From Streptomyces caeruleatus (lineage in GTDB: Bacteria; Actinomycetota; Actinomycetes; Streptomycetales; Streptomycetaceae), in assembly GCF_001514235.1 (NCBI RefSeq), contig NZ_KQ948926.1:4537-68536 (forward strand): DNA of 64,000 nt. Reading direction: 5' to 3'. Positions 28,716 through 37,399 of this stretch are shown here, in pieces. Positions within the stretch are counted from its first letter, which is position 1, and the number at the start of each line of letters is the position of its first letter. The position numbers and the translations under genes were made by a program. The notes beneath the pieces are model-generated. The model was given only the letters and a program-made list of their open reading frames with translations, searched no databases and was not told the origin of the DNA.

Positions 28716-29498
28716 ATGGACAAGAACACCAATTCGGCCGACGGCACCTCCATCGCGTACGCGACCAGCGGTGACGGCCCGGCGGTGATCCTCGTCAGCG
28801 GCGCGATGTCGACCGGGGGCACGGTGGCGCCGCTGGCCGTGCCCTTGGCGGATCGGTTCAGGGTCGTCTGGTACGACCGCCGAGGGCGTGGTGGGAGCGG
28901 GGACACGCACCCGTACGCGGTGGACCGCGAGGTCGAGGACCTCGCCGCGCTGATCGAGGCGGTGGGCGGCGAGGCGGCGCTGTGCGGCGTCTCGTCGGGC
29001 GGGGCGCTGGTGCTGGAGGCGGCGGCGAGCGGGCTGCCGGTGCGTCAGGTCGCGGTGTACGAGGTGCCGTTCGCGGACTTCGTGGAGGGCGGCGCGGCGC
29101 AGCGCTCCGCGTACACGGCGAACCTGACCGAGGCACTCGCGCAGGGCCGGCGCGGGGACGCGGTCGAGCTGTTCCTGCGGCTGACCGGGATGGCCGAGCA
29201 GATGATCCAGGGCGCCCGCCAGTCCCCCATGTGGCCCGGCATGGAGACGATCGCGCCGAGCCTCGCCTACGACGACGCCGTGCTCGGCGACGGCCTGGTG
29301 CCCCGGGAGCGGCTGGCCTCGATCGGCGTTCCGGTGCTGTCGGTCGCGGGCGGCGCGAGCCCGGCGTGGATGCGGGAGGCGGCGCGGGCGGTCGCGGAGG
29401 CCGTGCCCGAGGGGACGTACCGGTGCCTGGAGGGGCAGACCCACATGGTGGAGCCGGAGGTGCTGGGGCCGGTGCTGGCGGAGTTCTTCGGAGGGTGA
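28716..29498 (+). CDS. Alpha/beta hydrolase
   Basis: A 260-residue hydrolase. The nucleophile elbow is GVSSGG (Ser ~93), the oxyanion strand is ILVSGAMS, and the catalytic His is in GQTHMVEP near residue 242. The cap region (MAEQMIQGARQSPMWPGM) is short. It follows the DUF427 gene by 37 bp and converges with mnmA. It is probably a cytoplasmic esterase or similar; the substrate is unknown. Confidence 0.85.
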   Translation: MDKNTNSADGTSIAYATSGDGPAVILVSGAMSTGGTVAPLAVPLADRFRVVWYDRRGRGGSGDTHPYAVDREVEDLAALIEAVGGEAALCGVSSGGALVLEAAASGLPVRQVAVYEVPFADFVEGGAAQRSAYTANLTEALAQGRRGDAVELFLRLTGMAEQMIQGARQSPMWPGMETIAPSLAYDDAVLGDGLVPRERLASIGVPVLSVAGGASPAWMREAARAVAEAVPEGTYRCLEGQTHMVEPEVLGPVLAEFFGG

Positions 29499-29520
29499 CC
29501 GGTGCCGGGTACGCGCGTGT

Positions 29521-29628
29521 GCCCGGCGGCCGGCCTCAGACGGTCGTGGGCGTCGCCCGCACCGTGGACGCGATGCCCGGCGGCCGGCCTCAGACGGTCG
29601 TGGGCGTCGCCCGCACCGTGGATGCGAT
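29521..29628. repeat. 54-bp tandem duplication at the mnmA 3' end
   Basis: Two copies (29521-29574, 29575-29628) of a 54-bp unit beginning GCCCGGCGGCCGGCCTCAGACGG differ at only a few bases. The upstream copy (in mnmA terms) encodes the last 12 codons and stop of mnmA; the second lies past the stop. The unit equals 18 codons. Confidence 0.9.
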
Positions 29629-30720
29629 CGTCGCCGAGCCCACCACGCGCGTGCCGTCGTACAGGACGACCGCCTGGCCGGGGGCGACACCGCGGACGGG
29701 CTCGGTGAAGGTGACCTCCAGGGAGCCGTCGACCAGCTCGGCGCTCACCTCGGTCTCGCCGCCGTGGGCGCGCAGCTGGGCGGTGTAGGTGCCGGGGCCG
29801 GTCGGGGCGGCGCCGCACCAGCGGGGCTTGATCGCGGTGAGGGCGCTGACGTCCAGGGCGGCGGCCGGGCCGACCGTGACCGTGTTGTTCACCGGCGAGA
29901 TGTCGAGGACGTAGCGCGGCTTGCCGTCGGCGGCCGGGGTGCCGATGCGCAGGCCCTTGCGCTGGCCGATGGTGAAGCCGTAGGCGCCCTCGTGCGTGCC
30001 GAGCTTGGCGCCGGACTCGTCGACGATGTCGCCCTCGGCCTTGCCGAGGCGGTTCGCGAGGAAGCCCTGGGTGTCGCCGTCGGCGATGAAGCAGATGTCG
30101 TGCGAGTCGGGCTTCTTGGCGACGGCGAGGCCCCGGCGCTCGGCCTCCGCGCGGATCTCGTCCTTCGTCGTCACCGTGTCGCCAAGCGGGAACATGGCGT
30201 GCGCCAGCTGCTTGTCGTCCAGGACGCCGAGGACGTACGACTGGTCCTTGGCCATGTCGGAGGCGCGGTGCAGCTCGCGGGTGCCGTCCTCGCGCAGGAC
30301 GACCTGTGCGTAGTGGCCGGTGCAGACGGCGTCGAAGCCCAGCGCCAGCGCCTTGTCCAGCAGGGCAGCGAACTTGATCTTCTCGTTGCAGCGCAGGCAG
30401 GGGTTCGGGGTGCGGCCGGCCTCGTACTCGGCGACGAAGTCCTCGACGACGTCCTCGCGGAAGCGGTCGGCGAGGTCCCACACGTAGAACGGGATGCCGA
30501 TGACGTCGGCGGCGCGGCGGGCGTCCCGGGAGTCCTCGATGGTGCAACAGCCCCGCGCGCCCGTGCGGAAGGATTGGGGGTTCGCGGAGAGCGCGAGGTG
30601 GACGCCGGTCACGTCGTGGCCCGCTTCGGCCGCACGGGCGGCGGCGACGGCGGAGTCGACCCCGCCGGACATGGCGGCGAGGACGCGGAGGGGGCGGGAG
30701 GGCTGCGCGGTGTCAGTCAT
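29590..30720 (-). CDS. mnmA: tRNA-specific 2-thiouridylase
   Basis: A 376-residue enzyme (also TrmU) that thiolates uridine-34 of tRNA(Lys/Glu/Gln). The PP-loop is [10 protein letters not shown] at ~15. The catalytic cysteines are in [14 protein letters not shown] (~108) and [10 protein letters not shown] (~208), which can form the persulfide/disulfide pair. The C-terminal beta-barrel follows. The sulfur donor is probably the cysteine desulfurase at 31498-32667, same strand, with only the amidase gene on the opposite strand between them. The 3' end is part of a tandem duplication. Confidence 0.96.
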   Translation of the reverse strand: MTDTAQPSRPLRVLAAMSGGVDSAVAAARAAEAGHDVTGVHLALSANPQSFRTGARGCCTIEDSRDARRAADVIGIPFYVWDLADRFREDVVEDFVAEYEAGRTPNPCLRCNEKIKFAALLDKALALGFDAVCTGHYAQVVLREDGTRELHRASDMAKDQSYVLGVLDDKQLAHAMFPLGDTVTTKDEIRAEAERRGLAVAKKPDSHDICFIADGDTQGFLANRLGKAEGDIVDESGAKLGTHEGAYGFTIGQRKGLRIGTPAADGKPRYVLDISPVNNTVTVGPAAALDVSALTAIKPRWCGAAPTGPGTYTAQLRAHGGETEVSAELVDGSLEVTFTEPVRGVAPGQAVVLYDGTRVVGSATIASTVRATPTTV

Positions 30721-30779
30721 AACCCTTCCAGGGTACGGGGCGCGGGAACCAGGGCCCGCGAGTATCCGTTGACGATCAC

Positions 30780-31445
30780 ATGGGACAGCGGAAGGCTCCG
30801 AAGGACGGCGACCGGAAGGTCGGGCGTCGCGCGTTGCTGATTGGTGGGACGGTGGCAGCGGCGGGCTCGGCCGTGCTGGCCCGCGACGAGCTCGCGCGTT
30901 TGTGGTGGCGGGTGCCCGGCGTGGAGAAGCCGCGCAAGGAGGGCGAGGTCGACTTCGCGGGGGCGCGCTGGGTGGCGGCGTCGGACGCGAACTGGCGGCG
31001 GGCGGACCGTCCCGACGACTACGGCGTGGACATGGTGATCATCCATGTCACCCAGGGCAGCTTCGACAGCGCGGTGAAGGTGTTCCAGGACCCGGAGCAC
31101 GGCGCGGCCGCGCACTACATCGTCCGCAAGGACGGTCACATCACGCAGATGATCCGCGAGCTGGACGTGGCGTACCACGCGGGCAACCGCGACTACAACG
31201 AGCGCAGTGTCGGCATCGAGCACGAGGGCTTCGTGGACCGGCCGCAGGACCTCACCGACGAGATGTACGAGGCCTCGGCCCGGCTCACGGCCCGAATATG
31301 CGCCCGCTACGACATCCCCGTCGACCGCGAGCACATCATCGGGCACGTGGAGGTGCCGGGGACGGACCACACGGACCCCGGGAAGCACTGGGACTGGGAC
31401 CGGTACATGAAGCTGGTGCGCGCGGCGCGTACGGCGCAGGCGTGA
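30780..31445 (+). CDS. Exported N-acetylmuramoyl-L-alanine amidase (amidase_2)
   Basis: A 221-residue peptidoglycan amidase. The N-terminus has a twin-arginine-like signal, [22 protein letters not shown], so Tat export is likely. The PGRP/amidase_2 fold begins with [11 protein letters not shown] (first zinc His), continues with [16 protein letters not shown] and GIEHEGF, and ends with [22 protein letters not shown], which holds the second His and the Asp/Cys-position ligand. It cleaves between MurNAc and L-Ala in the wall. It lies opposite and between iscS-like and mnmA genes. Confidence 0.9.
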   Translation: MGQRKAPKDGDRKVGRRALLIGGTVAAAGSAVLARDELARLWWRVPGVEKPRKEGEVDFAGARWVAASDANWRRADRPDDYGVDMVIIHVTQGSFDSAVKVFQDPEHGAAAHYIVRKDGHITQMIRELDVAYHAGNRDYNERSVGIEHEGFVDRPQDLTDEMYEASARLTARICARYDIPVDREHIIGHVEVPGTDHTDPGKHWDWDRYMKLVRAARTAQA

Positions 31446-31497
31446 TCCCGGGGCGGTCGCCCCGCCGCCCCTCGACCGCCGCGGCCGGCGCCTGCCC

Positions 31498-32667
31498 TCA
31501 GGTGAGGCCGGCCGCCCGCGCCCGCTCCACCGCCGGGCCGATGGCCTTGGCGACCGCCTCGACGTCGGCCTCCGTGGAGGTGTGGCCGAGGGAGAAGCGC
31601 AGGGTGCCGCGGGCGAGGTCCGGGTCGGTGCCGGTGGCCAGCAGGACGTGACTGGGCTGGGCGACGCCGGCGGTGCAGGCGGAGCCGGTGGAGCACTCGA
31701 TGCCCTGGGCGTCCAGGAGCAGCAGCAGGGAGTCGCCCTCGCAGCCGGGGAAGGTGAAGTGCGCGTTGGCCGGCAGTCGGCCGCCGGGCGCCGGGTCGCC
31801 GCCGAGGATCGCGTCCGGGACGGCCGTACGGACCGCTTCGACCAAGGCGTCGCGCAGGGCGCCGATCTCGGACGCGAACCACTCGCGCTGCTCGGCGGCG
31901 AGTCGGCCGGCGACGGCGAAGGAGGTGACGGCGGGGACGTCGAGGGTGCCGGAGCGCACGTGCCGTTCCTGGCCGCCGCCGTGCAGGACGGGGACGGGGG
32001 TCTGGTCACGGCCGAGGAGCAGGGCGCCGATGCCGTACGGCCCGCCGATCTTGTGGCCGGAGACGGTCATCGCGGCGAGGCCGGAGGCGGCGAAGTCGAC
32101 GGGGACCTGACCGAAGGCCTGGACCGCGTCGGCGTGCAGCGGGATGTCGAACTCGCTTGCCGCGTCGGCCAGTTCACGGATCGGCATGACGGTGCCGATC
32201 TCGTTGTTGGCCCACATCACGGTGGCCAGGGCGACGTCGTCGGGGTTGCGGGCGATGGCTTCGCGCAGGGCGTCGGCGTGGACCCGGCCGTGGGAGTCGA
32301 CCGGGAGGTACTCGATCGTCGCGCCCTCGTGCTCGCCGAGCCAGTGGACGGCGTCGAGGACGGCGTGGTGCTCTACGGGGCTGGCCAGGACGCGGGTGCG
32401 TGCCGGGTCGGCGTCGCGGCGGGACCAGTACAGGCCCTTGACCGCGAGGTTGTCGGCCTCGGTGCCGCCGGAGGTGAGGACGACCTCGCTGGGGCGGGCG
32501 CCGAGCGCTTCCGCGAGGGTCTCGCGGGCCTCCTCGACGGTGCGCCTCGCGCGGCGGCCGGACGCGTGGAGGGAGGAGGCGTTGCCGGTGACGCTCAGCT
32601 GGGCGGTCAGCGCCTCTGCCGCCTCCGGAAGCATGGGGGTCGTCGCGGCGTGGTCGAGGTAAGCCAT
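31498..32667 (-). CDS. Cysteine desulfurase (NifS/IscS class)
   Basis: A 389-residue PLP enzyme that takes sulfur from cysteine as a persulfide for tRNA thiolation or Fe-S assembly. The N-terminus is [16 protein letters not shown]. The PLP Lys is in SGHKIGGP (~202), the His stacking on PLP is in SPVEHHAVL and the persulfide Cys is in [10 protein letters not shown] (~325). ATG 32667 start. Proximity to mnmA suggests a tRNA-thiolation role. A second, SUF-linked desulfurase would be expected elsewhere. Confidence 0.94.
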   Translation of the reverse strand: MAYLDHAATTPMLPEAAEALTAQLSVTGNASSLHASGRRARRTVEEARETLAEALGARPSEVVLTSGGTEADNLAVKGLYWSRRDADPARTRVLASPVEHHAVLDAVHWLGEHEGATIEYLPVDSHGRVHADALREAIARNPDDVALATVMWANNEIGTVMPIRELADAASEFDIPLHADAVQAFGQVPVDFAASGLAAMTVSGHKIGGPYGIGALLLGRDQTPVPVLHGGGQERHVRSGTLDVPAVTSFAVAGRLAAEQREWFASEIGALRDALVEAVRTAVPDAILGGDPAPGGRLPANAHFTFPGCEGDSLLLLLDAQGIECSTGSACTAGVAQPSHVLLATGTDPDLARGTLRFSLGHTSTEADVEAVAKAIGPAVERARAAGLT

Positions 32668-32840
32668 GGTGGCGACGATTCTACGGGGCCGCGGCGCTGG
32701 GCTTGAGCGGCGGTGCGCTCTGCGTTGACGCCGGCGTTTGTCGCGTGGGACCCGGCGCTGCAGGCCGTGCCCGCCAGTTCCGCCATGCGGAACGTTTGCC
32801 CACGGGGTTGGACGGCCACAGAGTTGGCTGCCCTCCGGGG

Positions 32841-33119
32841 TCAGAAGTTCCAGGACAGCGTGTTGTCCATCTGCACGAACGCCAGCAGGACCAGCAGGTC
32901 GGCGACGCCCAGGCCCATGCCCAGGTACGCCCGGCCCTTGCGCTGGGTGCCGCGCCACAGGGACGCGGCGGCCAGGACGATGGCGGTCGGGCCGAGGAAG
33001 AGGTTGAAGACCAGGAGGCCCAGGAGACCCAGGATGAAGGACGCGACGGCCATGCCGTCGGCGTCGCGGGTGCGCGGGCGGGTGGCGGGACGACCGGTGG
33101 CCGGGGCGGTGAGTTGCAT
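32841..33119 (-). CDS. Small DUF4190-like membrane protein
   Basis: A 92-residue protein, [39 protein letters not shown]..., with a Pro/Arg/Thr-rich head and two hydrophobic helices ([31 protein letters not shown] and [18 protein letters not shown]). This is the DUF4190 pattern common in actinobacteria, with no known role. It lies 94 bp downstream of the 50-aa membrane protein, same strand. Confidence 0.78.
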   Translation of the reverse strand: MQLTAPATGRPATRPRTRDADGMAVASFILGLLGLLVFNLFLGPTAIVLAAASLWRGTQRKGRAYLGMGLGVADLLVLLAFVQMDNTLSWNF

Positions 33120-33213
33120 GGGTGTCAGCTCCTGAGAAGTCGGTGCGGTGCGATAGCAAGTCGGTCGCGACGGCCGAAGTCGGGCGCGACGGCGGGTCAG
33201 TTGCGGCGGCGGG

Positions 33214-33366
33214 TCAGTTGCGGCGGGCGCGGCGCTCGCGTGCGGCGAAGATGCCCAGCCAGACGGCGATGACGGCGGCGGCCACGGCGGTGAAGGCGAG
33301 CGGCGCGTGGGCCACGGTGCCCAGCAGCACGCCCAGCAGCAGGAGCGCGGCGACGAGGAACAACAT
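33214..33366 (-). CDS. 50-aa membrane protein
   Basis: A short frame starting at ATG 33366 encodes MLFLVAALLLLGVLLGTVAH, then APLAFTAVAAAVIAVWLGIF and a basic tail AARERRARRN. Two helices fill almost the whole protein and the Arg-rich tail fits the positive-inside rule. An AGGGGG site lies about 11 nt upstream. Its promoter region holds the operator-like palindromes next to tetR (33421-33507), so it may be controlled by that regulator. Confidence 0.68.
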   Translation of the reverse strand: MLFLVAALLLLGVLLGTVAHAPLAFTAVAAAVIAVWLGIFAARERRARRN

Positions 33367-33420
33367 GGGATCGGATCCCCCTCTGAGATCTCTCTCGTTG
33401 ATCTCACTCGTTACGTCTTG

Positions 33421-33507
33421 GTGAACAGTTGTAGTTACAGTTGTTCACTGACTTCAGAGTCTAGCGCGCTCCACGGCTTTTCAATTCCAGAGAACAGTTG
33501 TTAACTG
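33421..33507. promoter_or_regulatory. TetR operator sites and minus-strand promoter
   Basis: GTGAACA (33421-33427) and TGTTCAC (33442-33448) form a 28-bp dyad with AACAGTTGT/ACAGTTGTT repeats inside. A second dyad, CAGTT-GTT-AACTG (33495-33507), lies just before the tetR ATG at 33514. On the minus strand TTGAAA (33484-33479) and TAGACT (33463-33458) resemble -35/-10 boxes at 15-bp spacing, placing the first dyad just past the start point. No ribosome-binding site precedes the tetR ATG. Confidence 0.65.
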
Positions 33508-33513
33508 CATGGT

Positions 33514-34140
33514 ATGAGTCACACCCTCGGTATCCGGCAGGCCCAGAAGCAGAAGACCCGGCAGGCGCTCCTGGACGCGGCCCTGGGGCTGTTGGAGGAG
33601 CAGAGCCTGAGCAGCCTGGGCCTGCGCGAGGTCACGCGCGCCGTCGGTGTCGCGCCGACCGCCTTCTACCGGCACTTCCGCTCCACCGCCGACCTCGGCG
33701 TCGCCCTGGTCGAGGAGGCACTGGGCAGCCTCCACCCCATGATCCGTACGACCGTCTCCTCGGCCGGCGACAGCGACCAACGCATAGAGCGGGCCGTCGG
33801 GTTGATCGCCCACCACGTCGAGACGCACCCGGCCCACGTCCGCTTCATCGCCCGTGAGCGGCACGGCGGGGTGCAGTCGGTGCGCCAGGCCATCCAGGAC
33901 CAGCTGGCCCGCTTCACCGAGGAGGTCAAGGCGGCGCTGGCCAAGGACCCGGTCTCCGAAGGCTGGAACGACGACGATCTCCGCATGCTCGCCCACCTCT
34001 ACGTCGACCAGATGCTGATGACGGCCTCGCTGTTCCTGGACGCCCTGGAGGCGCCGGAGGAGGAGCGCCGACGGGTCGTCCAGGTCGCCACCCGCCAGAT
34101 GCGGCTGATCAGCATCGGCCGGGAACACTGGCTGGATTGA
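33514..34140 (+). CDS. TetR-family regulator (FabR-like)
   Basis: A 208-residue regulator. The N-terminal HTH domain includes [49 protein letters not shown] (~15-60). The C-terminal part (ERHGGVQSVRQAIQDQLARFTEEVK) resembles the FabR class that senses fatty-acyl status, but this is pattern-level only. ATG 33514 is directly after an operator dyad and lacks a Shine-Dalgarno. The divergent small membrane proteins at 33366 and 33119 are the likely targets. Confidence 0.87.
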   Translation: MSHTLGIRQAQKQKTRQALLDAALGLLEEQSLSSLGLREVTRAVGVAPTAFYRHFRSTADLGVALVEEALGSLHPMIRTTVSSAGDSDQRIERAVGLIAHHVETHPAHVRFIARERHGGVQSVRQAIQDQLARFTEEVKAALAKDPVSEGWNDDDLRMLAHLYVDQMLMTASLFLDALEAPEEERRRVVQVATRQMRLISIGREHWLD

Positions 34141-34153
34141 GCCCCCAGAACAT

Positions 34154-34196
34154 GGCAGGGGCGGCACCCCCGTTCACCGGGAGTGCCGCCCCTGCC
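34154..34196. terminator. Bidirectional terminator after tetR
   Basis: GGCAGGGGCGGCAC (34154-34167) pairs with GTGCCGCCCCTGCC (34183-34196), a perfect 14-bp stem with a 15-nt loop, between convergent genes. Confidence 0.85.
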
Positions 34197-34246
34197 GTAT
34201 GGCTGCCGTGGCCGTATGGCTGCCGTACCGCGCCCCGCGGCCCGCG

Positions 34247-34675
34247 TCAGCTCTTGGTCGCCGTGGCGGCCACGCTCGGCGCGCCGCTCGGGGCACCGCT
34301 CGGCGCCGCCCCGCCGCCCTGGCCACCACCAGGGCCGCCACAGCCGCCACCCTGCCCCCCACCGGGGGCACCCTGACCGCCCTGACCGCCCTGTGCGCCC
34401 TGGCCACCCCCGCCCGGACCGCCGGACGGCGCATCGCTGGGCGCGCCGGACGCGCCGGCCGACGGCGCGCCGGAGGGCGCACCGCTCGGCATGCCCGAAG
34501 GTGCCCCGCTCGGCGCACCACTGGGGGCGCCCGACGGCTGCTGGCACGACGACGACTGCTGGCCGGAGTCGCCGCTGTTCGAGCTCGACGACGAGTCGCC
34601 GGACCCGCAGGCCGCCAGGGCCAGGGGCGAGAGCGCCAACAGGGCCACGGCGGGGAGGAGACGCGCACGCTTCAT
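34247..34675 (-). CDS. PSGA-repeat lipoprotein
   Basis: A 142-residue exported lipoprotein. The signal peptide MKRARLLPAVALLALSPLALAAC ends in the lipobox LAAC. The mature part is low-complexity: a Ser/Gln region with SSSSS, then about nine PSGA/PSGM/PSAG units, a Gly/Gln block (GGQGGQGAPGGGQGGG) and two more PSGA units. Two Cys remain in the mature chain. It is likely a flexible cell-surface tether or spacer with no enzymatic fold. ATG 34675 has GGAG 9 nt upstream. No function is known. Confidence 0.72.
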   Translation of the reverse strand: MKRARLLPAVALLALSPLALAACGSGDSSSSSNSGDSGQQSSSCQQPSGAPSGAPSGAPSGMPSGAPSGAPSAGASGAPSDAPSGGPGGGGQGAQGGQGGQGAPGGGQGGGCGGPGGGQGGGAAPSGAPSGAPSVAATATKS

Positions 34676-34827
34676 GAGAAACAGCTCCATGGAAGATGAG
34701 GAAGTCCTGGGGCGGGCACTCAACCAACGCCGCTTAGGGCTTCCTTGAGGCCCCGCTGTCGACGACCTGTGCGCCGGGCAAAGCGCACCTCAAGACACCT
34801 CGCTGACCTGCGAGTTTGCCCTAATGA

Positions 34828-35093
34828 TCAACCTACTCGCTGGTACAGGGCCGTGACAGAAGCAGCCGCTCGCGCCAGCTCCTCCCGCACCTCGGGGGGG
34901 GAGAGACGACCGCCACCCGGTCCGAGAACTGCAGGAGTTGGCGGGCCTCGCCGACAACTCCCAGCGGGAGACGGACCGTGGCCCATTCGCCCCCGACCTC
35001 GCCCCCATCCGCGCCCTCGTCCTCGCTCTCACCCTCACCCTCGGGGAGCGAGACCAGCGACGACAGGATCGAGAGCAGGCGGCCGGACTTCAC
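34828..35093 (-). pseudogene. Remnant of a WYL-domain (YafY/PafC-like) regulator
   Basis: The frame starts GTG 35093 with VKSGRLLSILSSLVSL, a match to the opening helix of HTH/WYL regulators, then jumps after an acidic stretch to a C-terminal WCX-type segment (WATVRLPLGVVGEARQLLQFSDRVAVVSPP). About 200 or more central residues are missing. A run of eight C (minus strand, near 34894-34901) then breaks the frame; with two fewer C or one more, the chain continues EVREELARAAASVTALYQRVG and stops at 34828. This looks like a gene with an internal deletion and a frameshift. A miscounted homopolymer could explain the shift but not the missing middle. Confidence 0.72.
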
Positions 35094-35121
35094 CCCACCA
35101 CGATCTCAGCCCGTCCCCGCG

Positions 35122-36021
35122 TCAGCCCAGCCGCACCCGGGCCAGCTGCCTCGACTGGGCCACCAGCCGGTCCGCGCTGTCCCAGACCTCCGCGTCCTCC
35201 TCCAGGAAGCCGCCCGCGAGGTTGCGGGTCGTGATGGACACCCGCAGCGGGCCCGGCGCCGGGCGGCAGCGTATGTGGACGGTCAGTTCGACCGTCGGGA
35301 CCCAGCCGGAGATGCCGATCTCGAAGGCGGTCGGGGGCAGGGCGTCGACCGCCAGGAGCAGCGAGAGCGGATCGGCGTCGCGGCCGTCCGCGAGGCCGAA
35401 CCAGGCCCGCATCTCGCCGTTGCCGGACGGCTGTCCGAGCGCCCAGCCGAGGGTGGAAGGGTCGAGCTTGAGCATCAGGCGGTCGGCGATGGCCGAGCTG
35501 CCGTCGACGGGGGCGGGGCCACCCGACGGTAGTCGGATATCAGATGCAGTCTCGGGGCCGAAGCAGTGCTCCAGGGGCGGGAACGCGGGCGGCTTGGCCG
35601 TCGTACGGACGTCGTCCGGGAGGGCGTCGAGGTCGCCGTACGAGGCGAGGACCCGGATCCGCTCGACCTCGCGGCCCTGGTCGTCGTACTGGAAGAGCGA
35701 GGCCTGGCCGGTCGACAGGGTCCGCCCGGTGCGCACCACGTCCGTGCGGACCACCGCGGGGCCGGGCTGGGACGCCGTCAGATAGTGCGCGGAGATCGTG
35801 AACGGGTCGCTGTGCGGAAGGGCGTCCGCGAGGGCGCGGCCGAGCACGGCCAGCAGATAGCCGCCGTTGACGGCGCTGATGATGGTCCAGCCGGCGGAGA
35901 GGTCGATGTCGTAGACGCCGGGCTCGCGCGGGGTGAGCGCGGTGTCGCGGTCGAACTCGCTGTCGCCGATCGTGGCCCGCTGGGCCGCCGGGGCCGTAGG
36001 GGCGGAGGCTGCTTCTGGCAT
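35122..36021 (-). CDS. TesB-like acyl-CoA thioesterase
   Basis: A 299-residue double-hotdog protein. The N-terminal hotdog has ISAVNGGYLLAVLGRAL and FTISAHYLTASQPGPAVV; the C-terminal hotdog has LLLAVDALPPTAFEIGISGWVPTVELTVHIRC and the closing pattern FLEEDAEVWDSADRLVAQSRQLARV. This is the actinobacterial thioesterase_4HBT3/TesB-like family, which hydrolyses acyl-CoA. ATG 36021 (MPEAASAPTAP) is chosen. The WYL remnant lies immediately downstream. Physiological acyl chain unknown. Confidence 0.86.
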   Translation of the reverse strand: MPEAASAPTAPAAQRATIGDSEFDRDTALTPREPGVYDIDLSAGWTIISAVNGGYLLAVLGRALADALPHSDPFTISAHYLTASQPGPAVVRTDVVRTGRTLSTGQASLFQYDDQGREVERIRVLASYGDLDALPDDVRTTAKPPAFPPLEHCFGPETASDIRLPSGGPAPVDGSSAIADRLMLKLDPSTLGWALGQPSGNGEMRAWFGLADGRDADPLSLLLAVDALPPTAFEIGISGWVPTVELTVHIRCRPAPGPLRVSITTRNLAGGFLEEDAEVWDSADRLVAQSRQLARVRLG

Positions 36022-36041
36022 GGGTGAACGGTACAACAGCT

Positions 36042-36059
36042 AGCTACTAAGCGGTAGCT
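36042..36059. promoter_or_regulatory. AGCTAC-N6-GTAGCT dyad upstream of thioesterase
   Basis: A perfect 6-bp inverted repeat with 6-bp spacer (36042-36047, 36054-36059) lies 21 bp upstream of the thioesterase ATG and before the divergent esterase gene. It sits where an operator would be. The cognate regulator is not identified. Confidence 0.45.
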
Positions 36060-36154
36060 TTCCCGCTTTGGTCATGGACGAGATGTGAGCAACTTTTCGG
36101 TAAGTGTCCCCGCCCGTCCGAAACCCGGAGACCCATCTCCCCCTCTATGAGGAC

Positions 36155-37399
36155 ATGAGTCTCACCGGGACCCCGTTCCTCTACACGCTGATCGCGCTGT
36201 GCGTCGTCGCCGTCGCGCTGCCGCTGGTCCTCTGGTCGCGGGTGCGCGGGCCCAAGGCCGTGCGGGCCGCCGCGCGGCTGCTGATGCTGGTGTTCGCCCA
36301 GGGCACCGCGGTCGCCCTGGTCTTCACGATGGTCAACAACTCCAACCAGCTGTACGACAACTGGGGCGACCTGCTCGGCACCAGCGACCATGTCCACGAG
36401 GCCGCCGACCTCGGCGCGAGCGGCACCGGCGGCATAGCGCTGGAGAAGCTGCCCAAGGTGCGGCAGGTCTTCAAACCGGCCAAGGGGCCGGGCATGCGCT
36501 CGGCGGGCGGTGTGCTCGTCACCCAGCTCAGGGGCCAGGTCTCGGGGGTGGACGCCGAGGTCAACGTCTGGCTGCCGCCGCAGTACCGCGATCCCGCCTA
36601 CCGCGATCACAAGTTCCCGGTCGTCGAGGTGCTGCCGGGCTACCCGGGCTCGTCGAAGGCCTGGTACGGGACCATGGACGCGCCCGAGCAGCTCGCTCCG
36701 CTGATGCGCAGCGGCCAGATCGAGCCGTTCATCATCGTCTCGCCGCGCACCACGCTGCTGCCGGGCAAGGACACCGGCTGCGCGAACATCCCGGGCAAGG
36801 TGAACGCCGACAGCTGGCTCAGCATCGACGTACCGAAGATGGTGACGGACAACTTCCGGGCCCAGGCGGCGCCGGACGGCTGGGCGGTCGCCGGGTACTC
36901 GGCGGGCGCGCACTGCGCGGCGAAGCTGGCGGTCGCCCACCCGGACCGCTACCGGGCCGCGGTGAGCATGTCCGGCTACAACGACCCGATCGCCGTGCCC
37001 CAGTCGCTGGCCGGCAAGTCGCCCGCGCTGCGGGCCGCGAACAACCCGTATGTGATCCTCAAGGAGTCCCGGGTCCCGCCGCGCGTCGCGCTCTACCTCT
37101 CGGGTCAGCCGAAGGACGGGTACGAGGCGGCCATGGCGATCCAGCGGGTCGCGAAGGCGCCGACGACCGTGCACGTGGTGTTCGTCCCGAAGAGCGCGGG
37201 CGGTCACACCATGGCGCTGTGGAAGCCGCAGGTGGTGCCGGCGTTCCGCTGGCTGACCGAGGTGATGGGGTCGCACCGGATCCGGACGGCGCCGGGCTCC
37301 GGCGGCACTACTCCTCTCGCACCGTCGACCGCCGGTTCCAGGCACGCGGAGCTCGCCAGTGGTAGCGCATCGCCAGCAGCCGCAGCACGAAGGCCGTGA
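36155..37399 (+). CDS. Membrane-anchored esterase (antigen 85/esterase D-like)
   Basis: A 414-residue protein. Two N-terminal helices (PFLYTLIALCVVAVALPLVLW and AARLLMLVFAQGTAVALVFT) anchor an extracytoplasmic alpha/beta hydrolase. The nucleophile is in GYSAGAHCA (~248), with LPGYPGS as the oxyanion-side strand and GGHTMALWKPQ holding the catalytic His (~352). This is the putative-esterase family that includes mycolyltransferase-like proteins; the acyl acceptor is unknown. ATG 36155 follows GAGGAC closely. Its last 92 bp overlap the convergent TRIC-type gene; the Ser/Ala-rich tail is encoded there. Confidence 0.82.
   Translation: MSLTGTPFLYTLIALCVVAVALPLVLWSRVRGPKAVRAAARLLMLVFAQGTAVALVFTMVNNSNQLYDNWGDLLGTSDHVHEAADLGASGTGGIALEKLPKVRQVFKPAKGPGMRSAGGVLVTQLRGQVSGVDAEVNVWLPPQYRDPAYRDHKFPVVEVLPGYPGSSKAWYGTMDAPEQLAPLMRSGQIEPFIIVSPRTTLLPGKDTGCANIPGKVNADSWLSIDVPKMVTDNFRAQAAPDGWAVAGYSAGAHCAAKLAVAHPDRYRAAVSMSGYNDPIAVPQSLAGKSPALRAANNPYVILKESRVPPRVALYLSGQPKDGYEAAMAIQRVAKAPTTVHVVFVPKSAGGHTMALWKPQVVPAFRWLTEVMGSHRIRTAPGSGGTTPLAPSTAGSRHAELASGSASPAAAARRP

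Noticed and set aside
32607..32819. 70-codon minus-strand frame upstream of the cysteine desulfurase
   Set aside because: Its end runs into the desulfurase gene in another frame, with no ribosome-binding site or recognisable pattern; kept as non-coding.
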